Below are positions 9,286-18,015 of a stretch of 64,000 nt of DNA, piece after piece. This stretch comes from Pseudomonas fluorescens. Lineage in GTDB: Bacteria > Pseudomonadota > Gammaproteobacteria > Pseudomonadales > Pseudomonadaceae. The stretch is taken from positions 152,204 through 216,203 of the forward strand of contig NZ_LVEJ01000026.1 of NCBI RefSeq assembly GCF_001648775.1, read 5' to 3'. The translations under genes were made by a program, and so were the position numbers. Position 1 is the first letter of the stretch; each line of letters begins with the position of its first letter. A model generated the notes under the pieces. It did no database searches and was not told where the DNA came from. It saw nothing but the letters and a program-made list of their open reading frames with translations.

Positions 9286-10473
9286 ATGCGATTTCATTTG
9301 AAAGCGGTCGGCAAGGCTGGCGTGGTGTCCTTGAGCGTCGAGGCGCCGGGTGACAGCGAAGCGCGACGGATTGCCGAAGATCAGGGTTTGCGCGTGCTCA
9401 GCTCGCACGCCGACAAGCATTGGCGCTCGCTGAAACTGCGCCAGCGCGAGACCTTCAATCTGGTGTTGTTCAGCCAGGAACTGACCACGCTGCTCAATGC
9501 CGGCCTACCGTTGATCGATGCGCTGGAAAGCCTCGCCGAAAAAGAAACCGCCCCCGCTGCCCGGAAAACCTTGAGTGAGCTGGTGCGCTTGCTGTACGAG
9601 GGCAAATCCTTCTCGCAGGCGTTGGGCCAGTTGTCGGCGGTTTTCCCGCCGCTGTACGTGGCGCTGGTACAGTCCAGCGAGAAGACCGGCGCGGTTGGCG
9701 ATGCGCTGGGCCGTTACGTCAGTTATCGCCAGCGCATGGACGAGGTACGGCAGAAGATCATCAGCGCCTCGATCTACCCGATGCTGTTGCTGATAGTCGG
9801 CGGTGGCGTGGTGTTGTTTTTGATGGGTTACGTGGTGCCGCGCTTCAGCCTGGTGTTTGAAGGCTTGGGCAATAACCTGCCGTGGCTGTCGCAGGTATTG
9901 ATGAGCAGCGGCATGTTTCTGCATGCGCATCAGGCTGAATTCTTCGGTGCGCTGGCGGCGATTGTCATCGCCCTCGCCGTGCTGCAAAAGCAACCGGCGT
10001 TTCGCCGTGGACTGGATCGGCTGGTGGAGAAACTGCCGGCCGTGCATCAACGAATTTTCATGTATGAGCTGGCGCGGTTTTATCGTTCGCTGGGGATTCT
10101 GCTGCAAGGCGGGATTCCGCTGGTGACCGCGATGGCCATGGTCCGTGGCTTGCTCACTGTAGCTTCGCGAACGCGACTGGATCAGGCCTGCGAGCGGGTG
10201 CGCGAGGGGCAATCATTGTCCACCGCGCTGGAGCTCAATCACTTGGTGACACCGGTATCGCTACGGTTGCTGCGCGCGGGCGAACAGTCCGGCAACCTCG
10301 GGCAGATGATGGAGCGCAGCGCCGACTTCTACGACGAGGAAATCAGCCGCTGGCTGGAGTGGTTCGTGAAGTTGTTCGAACCGCTGTTGATGACCTTCAT
10401 CGGCCTGCTCATCGGGGTCATCGTGATCCTGATGTACATCCCGATTTTCGAACTTGCTTCGAGTATTCACTGA
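9286..10473 (+). CDS. gspF: Type II secretion inner-membrane platform protein GspF (first copy)
   Basis: A 395-residue protein with two T2SSF domains and three membrane segments (about residues 160-190, 215-235 and 365-390). Each domain carries the conserved 'ELTTLLNAGLPLIDALE' or 'ELARFYRSLGILLQGGIPLV' start and a GE/SEKTGxxG turn. ATG 9286 with GGAG at 9274 is chosen over the upstream TTG. GspF is the polytopic platform that works with the GspE ATPase. The window has a second gspF at 60.5 kb, so this one belongs to a separate, GspG-linked set. Confidence 0.9.
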   Translation: MRFHLKAVGKAGVVSLSVEAPGDSEARRIAEDQGLRVLSSHADKHWRSLKLRQRETFNLVLFSQELTTLLNAGLPLIDALESLAEKETAPAARKTLSELVRLLYEGKSFSQALGQLSAVFPPLYVALVQSSEKTGAVGDALGRYVSYRQRMDEVRQKIISASIYPMLLLIVGGGVVLFLMGYVVPRFSLVFEGLGNNLPWLSQVLMSSGMFLHAHQAEFFGALAAIVIALAVLQKQPAFRRGLDRLVEKLPAVHQRIFMYELARFYRSLGILLQGGIPLVTAMAMVRGLLTVASRTRLDQACERVREGQSLSTALELNHLVTPVSLRLLRAGEQSGNLGQMMERSADFYDEEISRWLEWFVKLFEPLLMTFIGLLIGVIVILMYIPIFELASSIH

Positions 10474-10548
10474 CTCCGGGAACGGGTCGGATCTCTGCAC
10501 CAACACACTGTTACGTTCCCAAACAAGACCACAAAGACGGAGAACGAT

Positions 10549-11112
10549 ATGCACATTAAAAAGCTTGTGCTCGCAATGGCCATCGGCGCAGTTCTGTCGG
10601 CGTCTACGGTGTTGGTTCCGGAGGGTTTGTCCGGGGTGTCCAGTGCTTATGCCAAGGATGGGGGGAGTGGTGGTAGCGGTGGTGGCGGTGGTGGCGGAGG
10701 GAGCGGCGGCGGTGGTGGTGGCGGCAGTGGTGGCGGTAATGGCGGTGGTGGAAGCCATGGCGGTAATGGCGGAGGGAGTGGCGGAAACGGGGGTGGCGGC
10801 GGCAGTGGTGGAAGCGGTGGCGGAGGCAATAGCGGCAACGGTGGCGGTGGCGGTGGCAACAGTGGCCACAGCGGCAGCGACCACGGCTCGGGACACTCGG
10901 GCGACAGCGGCTCATCCGGCCGCAGCGGCACCCATGCTGAAGCGGGGGATGACCATGGCGTCCATCGTGCCGGTGAAGTCGGCGATGACCACGGGGTCCA
11001 CCGCGCGGGTGAAGTCGGTGATGATCGTGGCGTCCATGCTGCGGCTGAAGCCGGCGATGATCGCGGCGTGCATGTCGGCGGCGAGCCGGGCGACGATAAG
11101 CGCGCCAACTAA
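10549..11112 (+). CDS. Secreted Gly/Ser-rich protein with C-terminal Asp-His repeats
   Basis: 187 residues, start ATG 10549 with GGAG at 10539. A signal peptide ends near SAYA. Next comes about 90 residues of Gly with Ser, Asn and His, then a His/Ser-rich hinge, then imperfect 12-residue repeats of the form GDD(H/R)GVH(R/A/V)xxEx at the C-terminus (four copies and a partial fifth). No enzyme domain is visible. It lies 75 bp after gspF on the same strand, so it may be a cargo or surface partner of this mini T2SS. The Asp/His repeats could bind metal, which fits the neighbouring Mn oxidase. Function is inference. Confidence 0.75.
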   Translation: MHIKKLVLAMAIGAVLSASTVLVPEGLSGVSSAYAKDGGSGGSGGGGGGGGSGGGGGGGSGGGNGGGGSHGGNGGGSGGNGGGGGSGGSGGGGNSGNGGGGGGNSGHSGSDHGSGHSGDSGSSGRSGTHAEAGDDHGVHRAGEVGDDHGVHRAGEVGDDRGVHAAAEAGDDRGVHVGGEPGDDKRAN

Positions 11113-11138
11113 GCCATCGTAAAAACACCACAATCCCT

Positions 11139-11225
11139 GTGGGAGCGAGCTTGCTCGCGAAGGCGTCGGGTCAGTGAAGAATGTGTTGAATGACACACCG
11201 CTTTCGCGAGCAAGCTCGCTCCCAC
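11139..11225. repeat. REPIN
   Basis: Inverted REPs at 11139-11161 and 11203-11225 (GTGGGAGCGAG family) just after the Gly-rich gene. Confidence 0.9.
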
Positions 11226-11272
11226 AGGGTTTTGTGGCGTTTACAGATTCCGCAGACAGCCATAAATCCATT

Positions 11273-11359
11273 GTGGGAGCGAGCCTGCTCGCGAATGCGG
11301 TGGGTCTGCCAAAGATGTTTTGACTGACCATCCGCTTTCGCGAGCAGGCTCGCTCCCAC
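11273..11359. repeat. REPIN
   Basis: Second inverted REP pair (11273-11295 and 11337-11359). With the previous pair it fills the convergent gap 11113-11394, which shows no gene. Confidence 0.9.
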
Positions 11360-11394
11360 AAGGGCTTTGCAGTGGATAAAAATCCAGCGCTGGC

Positions 11395-12294
11395 TCAGAG
11401 GGCGACGTGGCTCTCGTTCAGGCGTTCGCGCAAAAACTCGACCAACGCCTGCACCGGTCTCGAGGCCTGGCGATGCTGTGGGTAAACGGCTGAAAGTGTC
11501 AGCGGTTCCGGGCGCAAATCATCCAGCACCGGCACCAATCGGCCATCCTTCAGCGCCGCGCCGACAATGAACGTCGGCAAATAAGTAATGCCCATCCCCT
11601 GCACCGCCGCATCCCTGAGCAACTCGCCGTTGTTCACGCGCATGCGCCCGGTCACATTGACCAGCAGCGGCTTGCCCTGCCCGGCATTGAAACGCCATTG
11701 CACCGAGCGACCATGGCCATAAGGAAGGCAATCATGGCTGTGCAAGTCTTCCGGTTCGAGCGGCGTACCGCGTTCGGCCAGATACGCCGGACTGGCGCAG
11801 TACACCCGCTCGATCGACGCGATGCGCCGGGCGATCAGCGTCGAGTCTTCGAGCACGCCAATGCGCAACGCCAGATCGTAACCCTCACCGAGCAGATCCA
11901 CCGGCCGATCACTCAGATCCACTTCCACCGTAACCTCGCGATAGCGCTGCAAAAACATCGGCAGCAAACACCCCAGATGCGCCACGGCAAACGACAACGG
12001 CGCGCTCAGGCGAATTGTCCCGCGCGGCTCGGCAGTCTGCCCGGCGATGCCCTGCTCCACTTGCTCGACTTCACCCAACAGGCGCAACGCCGATTCGTAG
12101 TAACTCTGGCCCAGTGGCGTGACGTCCAGCCGGCGGGTCGAGCGATTCAACAACCGCACGCCGAGGCGCTCTTCCAGTTGCATCAAGCGCCGGCTGACGA
12201 ACTGCTTGGACAGGCCCAATTGATCGGCCGCTGAGGTGAAGCTGCCGGAGTCCATGACCTGGCAAAAAATACGCATGTCTTCGAACGGGTTCAT
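11395..12294 (-). CDS. LysR-family transcriptional regulator
   Basis: 299 residues from ATG 12294 (AGAGAG ribosome site 5 nt upstream; a GTG at 12300 is the alternative). The N-terminal HTH (FTSAADQLGLSKQFVSRRLMQLEERLGVRL, about residues 18-47) is followed by a LysR substrate domain. It is divergent from the exported alpha/beta hydrolase at 12456, with 161 bp between starts, so regulation of that gene is likely. The effector is unknown. Confidence 0.88.
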   Translation of the reverse strand: MNPFEDMRIFCQVMDSGSFTSAADQLGLSKQFVSRRLMQLEERLGVRLLNRSTRRLDVTPLGQSYYESALRLLGEVEQVEQGIAGQTAEPRGTIRLSAPLSFAVAHLGCLLPMFLQRYREVTVEVDLSDRPVDLLGEGYDLALRIGVLEDSTLIARRIASIERVYCASPAYLAERGTPLEPEDLHSHDCLPYGHGRSVQWRFNAGQGKPLLVNVTGRMRVNNGELLRDAAVQGMGITYLPTFIVGAALKDGRLVPVLDDLRPEPLTLSAVYPQHRQASRPVQALVEFLRERLNESHVAL

Positions 12295-12455
12295 TGTCAC
12301 TCTCTGGTGGACAGTTAAACGCTTTATAGCCGCTTTTTCACTTTTCGGCAGCCTTTTAATCTGTGCTCACGGTGTTGCTGAGGCCTGAAGCCCAGCGCCA
12401 CAGCAGCCCGCAACCCAGGCATAAAAACTCAAAAACATTCAAAAGGATTTCCACC

Positions 12456-13475
12456 ATGAACCTCGTCAAGAAAACCCTGACCGCTTCCCTCCTCGCCCTG
12501 TCCATCGGCAACGCTTTCGCCGCTGAAAACTCCGGTGTCGAACACAACACCCAAGCCTTCCTCAACGCCCTCGCCGCCGGCGGTGGCAAACCGCTGGAGC
12601 AACTGAGCCCGAAAGATGCCCGTGCGGTGCTGACCGGCGCGCAGGCTTCGGTGAAGGTGGATTTGTCCGGTGTTGAAGTCAGCGACAAGGCGATCAAGGT
12701 CGACGGCCAGACGATCAACCTGAAAGTGGTGCGTCCAGCCAAGGTCAAAGGCGAGTTGCCGGTGTTCATGTTCTTCCACGGTGGCGGCTGGGTGCTCGGC
12801 GATTACCCGACGCACCAGCGCTTGATCCGTGATCTGGTGGTGGGTTCTGGCGCGGTTGCGGTGTACGTCGATTACACGCCGTCGCCGGAAGCGCAGTACC
12901 CGACCGCGATCAACCAGGCCTACGCCGCGACGAAATGGGTGGCCGAACACGGCAAGGATATCGGTGTCGACGGCAAGCGCCTGGCCGTGGCCGGCAACAG
13001 CGTCGGCGGCAACATGGCGGCCGTCGTGGCGTTGATGGCCAAGGAGCAGAAAACCCCGGCGCTGCGCTTCCAGTTGCTGATGTGGCCGGTGACCAACGCG
13101 CAGTTCGACGACGGTTCGTACCAGCAGTTTGCCGAAGGACACTTCCTCACCAAAGGCATGATGCAGTGGTTCTGGGACAACTACACCACCAACCCGGCCG
13201 AACGTGCGCAGATCCACGCCTCGCCGCTCAACGCCAGCGCCGAACAACTCATAGGCTTGCCCGCCGCACTGGTGCAGACCGCCGAATTCGACGTGCTGCG
13301 TGACGAAGGTGAAGGCTATGCGCGGCACCTGGATGCGGCGGGTGTAGCGGTGACCTCGGTGCGTTACAACGGGATGATTCATGACTTTGGCTTGCTCAAT
13401 CCGCTGAGTCAGATTCCGGAAGTGAAAGCGGCGGTGCGTCAGGCGGCGGCTGAGCTGAAAACTCATCTGAACTGA
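12456..13475 (+). CDS. Exported alpha/beta hydrolase of the HSL (family IV) esterase type
   Basis: 339 residues. ATG 12456 follows AAGGAT and begins a signal peptide (ASLLALSIGNAFAAE). The oxyanion motif HGGGW, nucleophile motif GNSVGG, catalytic Asp in AEFDVLRDEG and His in GMIHDFGL are all present in the expected order. It should hydrolyse small carboxylic esters in the periplasm or outside; the substrate is unknown. An intrinsic terminator follows directly. Confidence 0.88.
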   Translation: MNLVKKTLTASLLALSIGNAFAAENSGVEHNTQAFLNALAAGGGKPLEQLSPKDARAVLTGAQASVKVDLSGVEVSDKAIKVDGQTINLKVVRPAKVKGELPVFMFFHGGGWVLGDYPTHQRLIRDLVVGSGAVAVYVDYTPSPEAQYPTAINQAYAATKWVAEHGKDIGVDGKRLAVAGNSVGGNMAAVVALMAKEQKTPALRFQLLMWPVTNAQFDDGSYQQFAEGHFLTKGMMQWFWDNYTTNPAERAQIHASPLNASAEQLIGLPAALVQTAEFDVLRDEGEGYARHLDAAGVAVTSVRYNGMIHDFGLLNPLSQIPEVKAAVRQAAAELKTHLN

Positions 13476-13484
13476 GCCCTCAGA

Positions 13485-13520
13485 CATTGCCACACCACAC
13501 GGTGTGGCAATGCTGCTTTT
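13485..13520 (+). terminator. Intrinsic terminator after the esterase gene
   Basis: Perfect 12-bp stem CATTGCCACACC / GGTGTGGCAATG (13485-13512) with loop ACAC and a following CTGCTTTT. Confidence 0.8.
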
Positions 13521-13652
13521 GTGGCGAGGGGGCTTGCCCCGGTTGGGTTGCGAAGCGACCCCAAAGTCTGAAAACCCGGTGCGACTGAAAAACGGCATGC
13601 ACTGATTTTTACGACTGCTGCGCAGCCGAACGGGGGCAAGCCCCCTCGCCAC
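13521..13652. repeat. REPIN of a second family (GTGGCGAGGGGGCTTGCCCC)
   Basis: The 20-bp sequence at 13521-13540 recurs inverted at 13633-13652. It belongs to a different REP class from the GTGGGAGCGAG family elsewhere in the window, and fills the gap before the MscS gene. Confidence 0.8.
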
Positions 13653-13691
13653 AAAAGCAGCTTCAATACCCACGCTGCACGGGAGTCTTCC

Positions 13692-15119
13692 ATGTCCTTC
13701 CTCCTCACCCACCTGTTGTCCCTGAGCGCCGCCCTGCTGTTGCTCGACGCCGTGCTCTGGCACTTCACGCCGTTCTCGCATCGTGCGCCAAGAGTGGCCG
13801 TGCGGCTGGTGCTGTTTCTTGCGTTCACGGCGCTGGTGATCAACGCCGGGGTCAGTCCGTTGCAAGCACCCTTGTTCGCCGATGATCGTGTGGCGCAACT
13901 GGGTGCAACGGCACTGGGGATTCTCTGGTGGCTGTACGCCGCGCGGGTGCTGACCGAAGTGATCGGCCTGGCACTGATGCGCCGCATCGGCCATAGCGGC
14001 CGTTTGTTGCAGGACGTGATCGGCGCACTGGTGTTTCTGGTCGCCACGGTCGCGGCGGCAGGTTACGTGTTGGAGCTGCCGGTGAAGGGCTTGCTGGCGA
14101 CATCCGGCGTGGTCGCCATCGTTGTCGGTCTGGCCCTGCAAAGTACCTTGGCCGATGTGTTTTCCGGAATTGTGCTCAACACCACCAAGCCCTATCAGGT
14201 GGATGATTTCGTGGTGATCGACGGCGTCGAAGGCAAGGTCTTCGACATCGACTGGCGCGCCACCCACCTGTTGACCAGCGCCGGAACCATGGCGGTGGTG
14301 CCGAACTCGGTGGCGGCCAAGGCGAAGATCGTCAACCTCAGCCGTCCGAACAACATGCATGGCGTGTCGATCAGCATTCAGGTGCCGAACCACATCCGCC
14401 CGCGTCGAGTCCTCGATGCGCTTGATCGCACCTTGCAGGGCAGCAGTTCTCTGTTGTTGACGCCGGCGCCGAAAGCCGTACTGAAAGAGGCTGGTGAAAC
14501 CATGTCCGAATACGTCGCCAGCGGCTTCATCGCCGAACTCGGCAAGAAAAGCGAAGTGCGCAATCAGCTGTTCGACCTCGCTCACCGGCATTTGGAAGCG
14601 GCAGGTATTTCGCGGCATCCGGACGGTGTGATCGAACCGTCGAGCCGGGCCCGTGCACTGCTCGATGAAGTTAAAATCTTCCGCTCGCTGAGCAGTGAGG
14701 AGCGTGATCGCCTCGCCGAATCGATGGTCGCGCAGCAGTACGCGGCGGGCCAGGTGGTGCTGGATCTGGACGAGGTGCCGGAGAGTCTGTTCGTGATTGC
14801 CACCGGGGTGGTCAGTGCGACCGTGGCGGACGGCGACAGTAAGGTTGAGGCCGGGCGGATGGGGCCGAGTGAGGTCATGGGTGAACAGAGCATTCTGGCG
14901 GATACGCCGTCGCAGGCGACGTTCACGGCGTTGACGTCGAGCATCATTTATCGTCTCGACAAGAACCTGACTCGTGAGTGCATGGAACAGCGCACGGAGG
15001 TGGGTCGGGCGTTGAATAAATTGCAGGCGGTGCGTCAGCAGAACAGTCGCCTCGCGTTGATGGGCAAACCGGTGGCGGTGAGGAAAGGTGGTTTTTTGGG
15101 GTGGTTGCAGAAGCGGTGA
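13692..15119 (+). CDS. MscS-family mechanosensitive channel with C-terminal cyclic-nucleotide-binding domain
   Basis: 475 residues, ATG 13692 after GGGAGTC. Four or five membrane helices occupy about residues 1-160. The pore-lining helix and beta domain carry the MscS signature (GLALQSTLADVFSGIVL, then PYQVDDFVVIDGVEGKV). The last 150 residues form a Crp-like cNMP domain (KIFRSLSSEERDRLAE ... GEQSILADTPSQATFTAL). It probably releases solutes under membrane tension, with gating tuned by a nucleotide or another ligand. No neighbour suggests a narrower role. Confidence 0.88.
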   Translation: MSFLLTHLLSLSAALLLLDAVLWHFTPFSHRAPRVAVRLVLFLAFTALVINAGVSPLQAPLFADDRVAQLGATALGILWWLYAARVLTEVIGLALMRRIGHSGRLLQDVIGALVFLVATVAAAGYVLELPVKGLLATSGVVAIVVGLALQSTLADVFSGIVLNTTKPYQVDDFVVIDGVEGKVFDIDWRATHLLTSAGTMAVVPNSVAAKAKIVNLSRPNNMHGVSISIQVPNHIRPRRVLDALDRTLQGSSSLLLTPAPKAVLKEAGETMSEYVASGFIAELGKKSEVRNQLFDLAHRHLEAAGISRHPDGVIEPSSRARALLDEVKIFRSLSSEERDRLAESMVAQQYAAGQVVLDLDEVPESLFVIATGVVSATVADGDSKVEAGRMGPSEVMGEQSILADTPSQATFTALTSSIIYRLDKNLTRECMEQRTEVGRALNKLQAVRQQNSRLALMGKPVAVRKGGFLGWLQKR

Positions 15120-15146
15120 CGCGAAGATTTCAAGATCAAAAGCCTA

Positions 15147-15420
15147 CCCCCTCACCCCAACCCTCTCCCCCAAGGGGGCGAGGGGGAAAGGGAGCAGACG
15201 GTATGCAATTCAGAACCTGAGTTCGGCTCGGTATCGCAGATCGGCGTATCCCGAAAGAACCCCGCGGTCAGTCCCATCTCCCTCCGGACCTCAGAGAAAA
15301 AGGGAGCCGATCTCCAAGCTGTTCAAAACTGAAGTTCGACTCGGTATTGCACGTCGGCGTACCTCGAAAGATCCCCTCGGTCAGTCCCCTCTCCCTCTGG
15401 GAGAGGGTTAGGGTGAGGGG
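15147..15420. repeat. Composite repeat: inverted ends around a tandem duplication
   Basis: A 22-bp motif of the type CCCCTCACCCYAACCCTCTC (15147-15169) recurs inverted at 15399-15420, each inside its own hairpin. Between them a unit of about 113 bp is present twice; the best-kept 75 bp are 15209-15283 and 15322-15396. It fills the convergent gap 15120-15438 and holds no gene. Confidence 0.75.
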
Positions 15421-15438
15421 CTTTTCAGGATCAGCCGA

Positions 15439-16062
15439 TTACTTGGCAGTGAACTTGGTGTAGCTGTTGATCAGGTTGCGATAGTTAGGCAACCGCTCCG
15501 ACAGCAAATGCGCCAACCCTTCCATATCGTTGCGCCAGTCACCCTGCAGCTCGCACGCCACCGAGAACCAGTTCAGCAGGTGTGCACCCGCCGCCGACAT
15601 CCGCGCCCACGCCGCTTGTTGCACGGTGGTATTGAAGGTGCCGGACGAGTCAGTCACAACAAACACTTCGTAGCCTTCAGCGATGGCCGACAAAGTCGGG
15701 AATGCCACGCAAACGTCAGTCACCACACCGGCGATGATCAGTTGCTTGCGACCGGTCGCCTTGATTGCCTTGACGAAGTCTTCGTTGTCCCACGCATTGA
15801 TCTGGCCTGGACGCTGAATGAACGGCGCATCCGGAAACTGCTCACGCAGCTCAGGCACGATCGGGCCGTTGGGGCCGGCATCGAAACTGGTGGTCAGAAT
15901 GGTCGGCAGCTTGAAGAACTTGGCGATGTCGCCCAGCGCCAGCACGTTGTTCTTGAACTCGTTCGGGGTGAAATCCTGGACCAGCGAAATCAGGCCGGTC
16001 TGGTGATCGACCAGCAGTACGACCGCGTCATCTTTGTTCAGACGTGTGTAAGGAACGCTCAT
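15439..16062 (-). CDS. ycaC: YcaC-type isochorismatase-like hydrolase
   Basis: 207 residues, very close to Escherichia coli YcaC in length and sequence (AVVLLVDHQTGLISLVQD, NNVLALGDIAKFFKLP, RPGQINAWDNEDFVKAIKAT). The cysteine-hydrolase triad positions are kept: Asp19 in VDHQ, a Lys in ATGRKQLI and the Cys in VVTDVCVAFP. These proteins form octamers; the physiological substrate is uncertain. It lies 71 bp downstream of the amidohydrolase on the same strand and is probably the last gene of that operon. Confidence 0.9.
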   Translation of the reverse strand: MSVPYTRLNKDDAVVLLVDHQTGLISLVQDFTPNEFKNNVLALGDIAKFFKLPTILTTSFDAGPNGPIVPELREQFPDAPFIQRPGQINAWDNEDFVKAIKATGRKQLIIAGVVTDVCVAFPTLSAIAEGYEVFVVTDSSGTFNTTVQQAAWARMSAAGAHLLNWFSVACELQGDWRNDMEGLAHLLSERLPNYRNLINSYTKFTAK

Positions 16063-16133
16063 GGGAAAACTCCTGGATGGACGGATGGATGAAGCGTGAA
16101 GCGCCGACCGGATGGCAGACGCTTCAGGGGAAA

Positions 16134-17972
16134 TCAGAAGGCGAAGCAGGAACAGCCAAACGCGCCCCAGAAACCGGCGAAGTCGCTGACCGGCGCATTC
16201 GACATTCGCGCCTTTTCATGGCTGTGGGTGTGTACGGCGCACGGGCCGCTGCATTGGTGAACCTGCGCCTGCAACGGCGAATTCGGCCGCCAGTGCCCCG
16301 GCACCTTCACCACTGGCGACCAGTCCGGCAGCACTGGAATCGAACGCGGGCCAAGGTCTTCGAAGTCACCGGCAGCGTAAACAATCTTGCCGCCGACTAC
16401 GGTCAGCACCGATTCGATCCACTTGATCGCTTCTTCCTCGACATGGAAAAAGTCCGCGCTCAGCGCTGCCAGATCCGCCAGTTGCCCGACCTTGATCTGG
16501 CCTTTCTTGCCCTGCTCCGACGAGAACCAGGCGCTGCCGTGAGTGAACAACTCCAGCGCGGTGGTGCGCGGCAGACCTTCTTCGTATAGGGCCAGACCGC
16601 CGACGGTGCGACCGCTGACCATCCAGTACAACGACGTCCATGGGTTGTAACTGGAAACGCGCGTTGCATCAGTGCCGGCGCCGACCGGTACACCTTCGGC
16701 GAGCATGCGTTTGATCGGTGGCGTCGCTTCGGCAGCTTGCTTGCCGTAGCGGTCGACAAAGTATTCGCCCTGGAACGCCATGCGATCCTGAATCGCAATA
16801 CCACCGCCCAGCGCTTTCACCCGCTCGATGTTCTGCGGGGTGATGGTTTCGGCGTGGTCGAAGAACCACGGCAGACCGTTGAACGGAATATCACGGTTAA
16901 CCTTCTCGAACACGTCGAGCATGCGGCTGATCGATTCGTTGTAGGTGGCGTGCAGGCGGAACGGCCAGCGCTGCTCGACCAAGTGGCGCACCACCGGCTC
17001 CAGCTCTTGCTCCATGGTTTGCGGCAGGTCCGGGCGCGGTTCGAGGAAGTCTTCGAAGTCCGCCGCCGAAAACACCAGCATTTCCCCGGCACCGTTGTGG
17101 CGCAGGTAGTCGTCGCCCTGATGCAACGTGACGCTGCCGGTCCAGTTCTGGAAATCGCTCAGCTCTTCTTTCGGTTTCTGGGTGAACAGGTTGTAGGCGA
17201 TACGCACAGTCAACTGGTCGTCCTTGGCCAGTTGTTCGATCACCTGATAATCGTCCGGGTAGTTCTGGAAACCGCCACCGGCGTCGATCGCACTGGTCAG
17301 GCCGAGGCGATTGAGCTCACGCATGAACTGGCGGGTCGAGTTGACCTGGTATTCCAGCGGCAGCTTCGGCCCCTTGGCCAGCGTCGAGTAGAGGATCATC
17401 GCGTTTGGCCGCGCGACCAGCATGCCGGTCGGGTTGCCGTTGCTGTCGCGAACGATCTCGCCACCCGGTGGGTTCGGCGTGTCGCGGGTGTAGCCGGCCA
17501 CGCGCAGGGCGGCGCGGTTGAGCAAGGCGCGGTCATACAGGTGCAGGATGAACACCGGGGTGTCCGGTGCGGCCTGGTTGATTTCTTCGAGGGTCGGCAT
17601 GCGTTTTTCGGCGAACTGGAATTCGTTCCAGCCACCGACCACGCGCACCCATTGCGGGGTTGGCGTACGGTCAGCCTGATCCTTGAGCATGCGCAGCGCG
17701 TCAGCCAGCGACGGCACGCCTTCCCAGCGCAGTTCGAGGTTGTAGTTCAAACCGCCACGGATCAGGTGCAAGTGCGAGTCGTTGAGACCGGGGATGACGC
17801 AGCGGCCGTGCATGTCGACCACTTGCGTGTTCGGCCCGCGCAGGGCCATGGCCTGGTTGTCGTTGCCAACGACGACGAAGCGGCCGTCGGTGATGGCCAC
17901 GGCACTGGCCAGTGGTTTGGTGCGGTCAACGGTATGAAATTGGCCATTGAACAGAATCAGATCGGCGCTCAT
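16134..17972 (-). CDS. YtcJ-like metal-dependent amidohydrolase with Cys/His-rich tail
   Basis: 612 residues. The amidohydrolase fold is shown by the metal motifs PGLNDSHLHL near residue 60, a His in RLHATYNES, a second in FFDHAETI, and Asp in GAGTDATR near 440. The closing beta-sandwich segment is GQIKVGQLADLAALSADFF. The last 60 residues are unusual: HQCSGPC, HTHSH and a terminal GCSC, a possible extra metal site. It sits in an operon with DoxX and ABM proteins upstream and YcaC downstream. The substrate (amide, imide or cyclic ureide) is not identifiable. Confidence 0.85.
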   Translation of the reverse strand: MSADLILFNGQFHTVDRTKPLASAVAITDGRFVVVGNDNQAMALRGPNTQVVDMHGRCVIPGLNDSHLHLIRGGLNYNLELRWEGVPSLADALRMLKDQADRTPTPQWVRVVGGWNEFQFAEKRMPTLEEINQAAPDTPVFILHLYDRALLNRAALRVAGYTRDTPNPPGGEIVRDSNGNPTGMLVARPNAMILYSTLAKGPKLPLEYQVNSTRQFMRELNRLGLTSAIDAGGGFQNYPDDYQVIEQLAKDDQLTVRIAYNLFTQKPKEELSDFQNWTGSVTLHQGDDYLRHNGAGEMLVFSAADFEDFLEPRPDLPQTMEQELEPVVRHLVEQRWPFRLHATYNESISRMLDVFEKVNRDIPFNGLPWFFDHAETITPQNIERVKALGGGIAIQDRMAFQGEYFVDRYGKQAAEATPPIKRMLAEGVPVGAGTDATRVSSYNPWTSLYWMVSGRTVGGLALYEEGLPRTTALELFTHGSAWFSSEQGKKGQIKVGQLADLAALSADFFHVEEEAIKWIESVLTVVGGKIVYAAGDFEDLGPRSIPVLPDWSPVVKVPGHWRPNSPLQAQVHQCSGPCAVHTHSHEKARMSNAPVSDFAGFWGAFGCSCFAF

Positions 17973-18015
17973 CGCAGTTCCTCAAGCAAAGTGAAAAGGA
18001 GCAAACCCCGCGCGC

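Noticed and set aside
10660..10870. Repetitive GGTGGC tract as a possible CRISPR or tandem DNA repeat
   Set aside because: There are no spaced repeats of constant length; the pattern is codons of a Gly/Ser-rich protein in an intact frame.
12429..14618. 729-codon minus-strand frame across the esterase and MscS genes
   Set aside because: It is antisense to two well supported genes and has no recognisable domain.
15209..15396. Two-copy repeat as a short CRISPR array
   Set aside because: There are only two long diverged copies with no spacers and no cas genes; it behaves like an intergenic repeat element.
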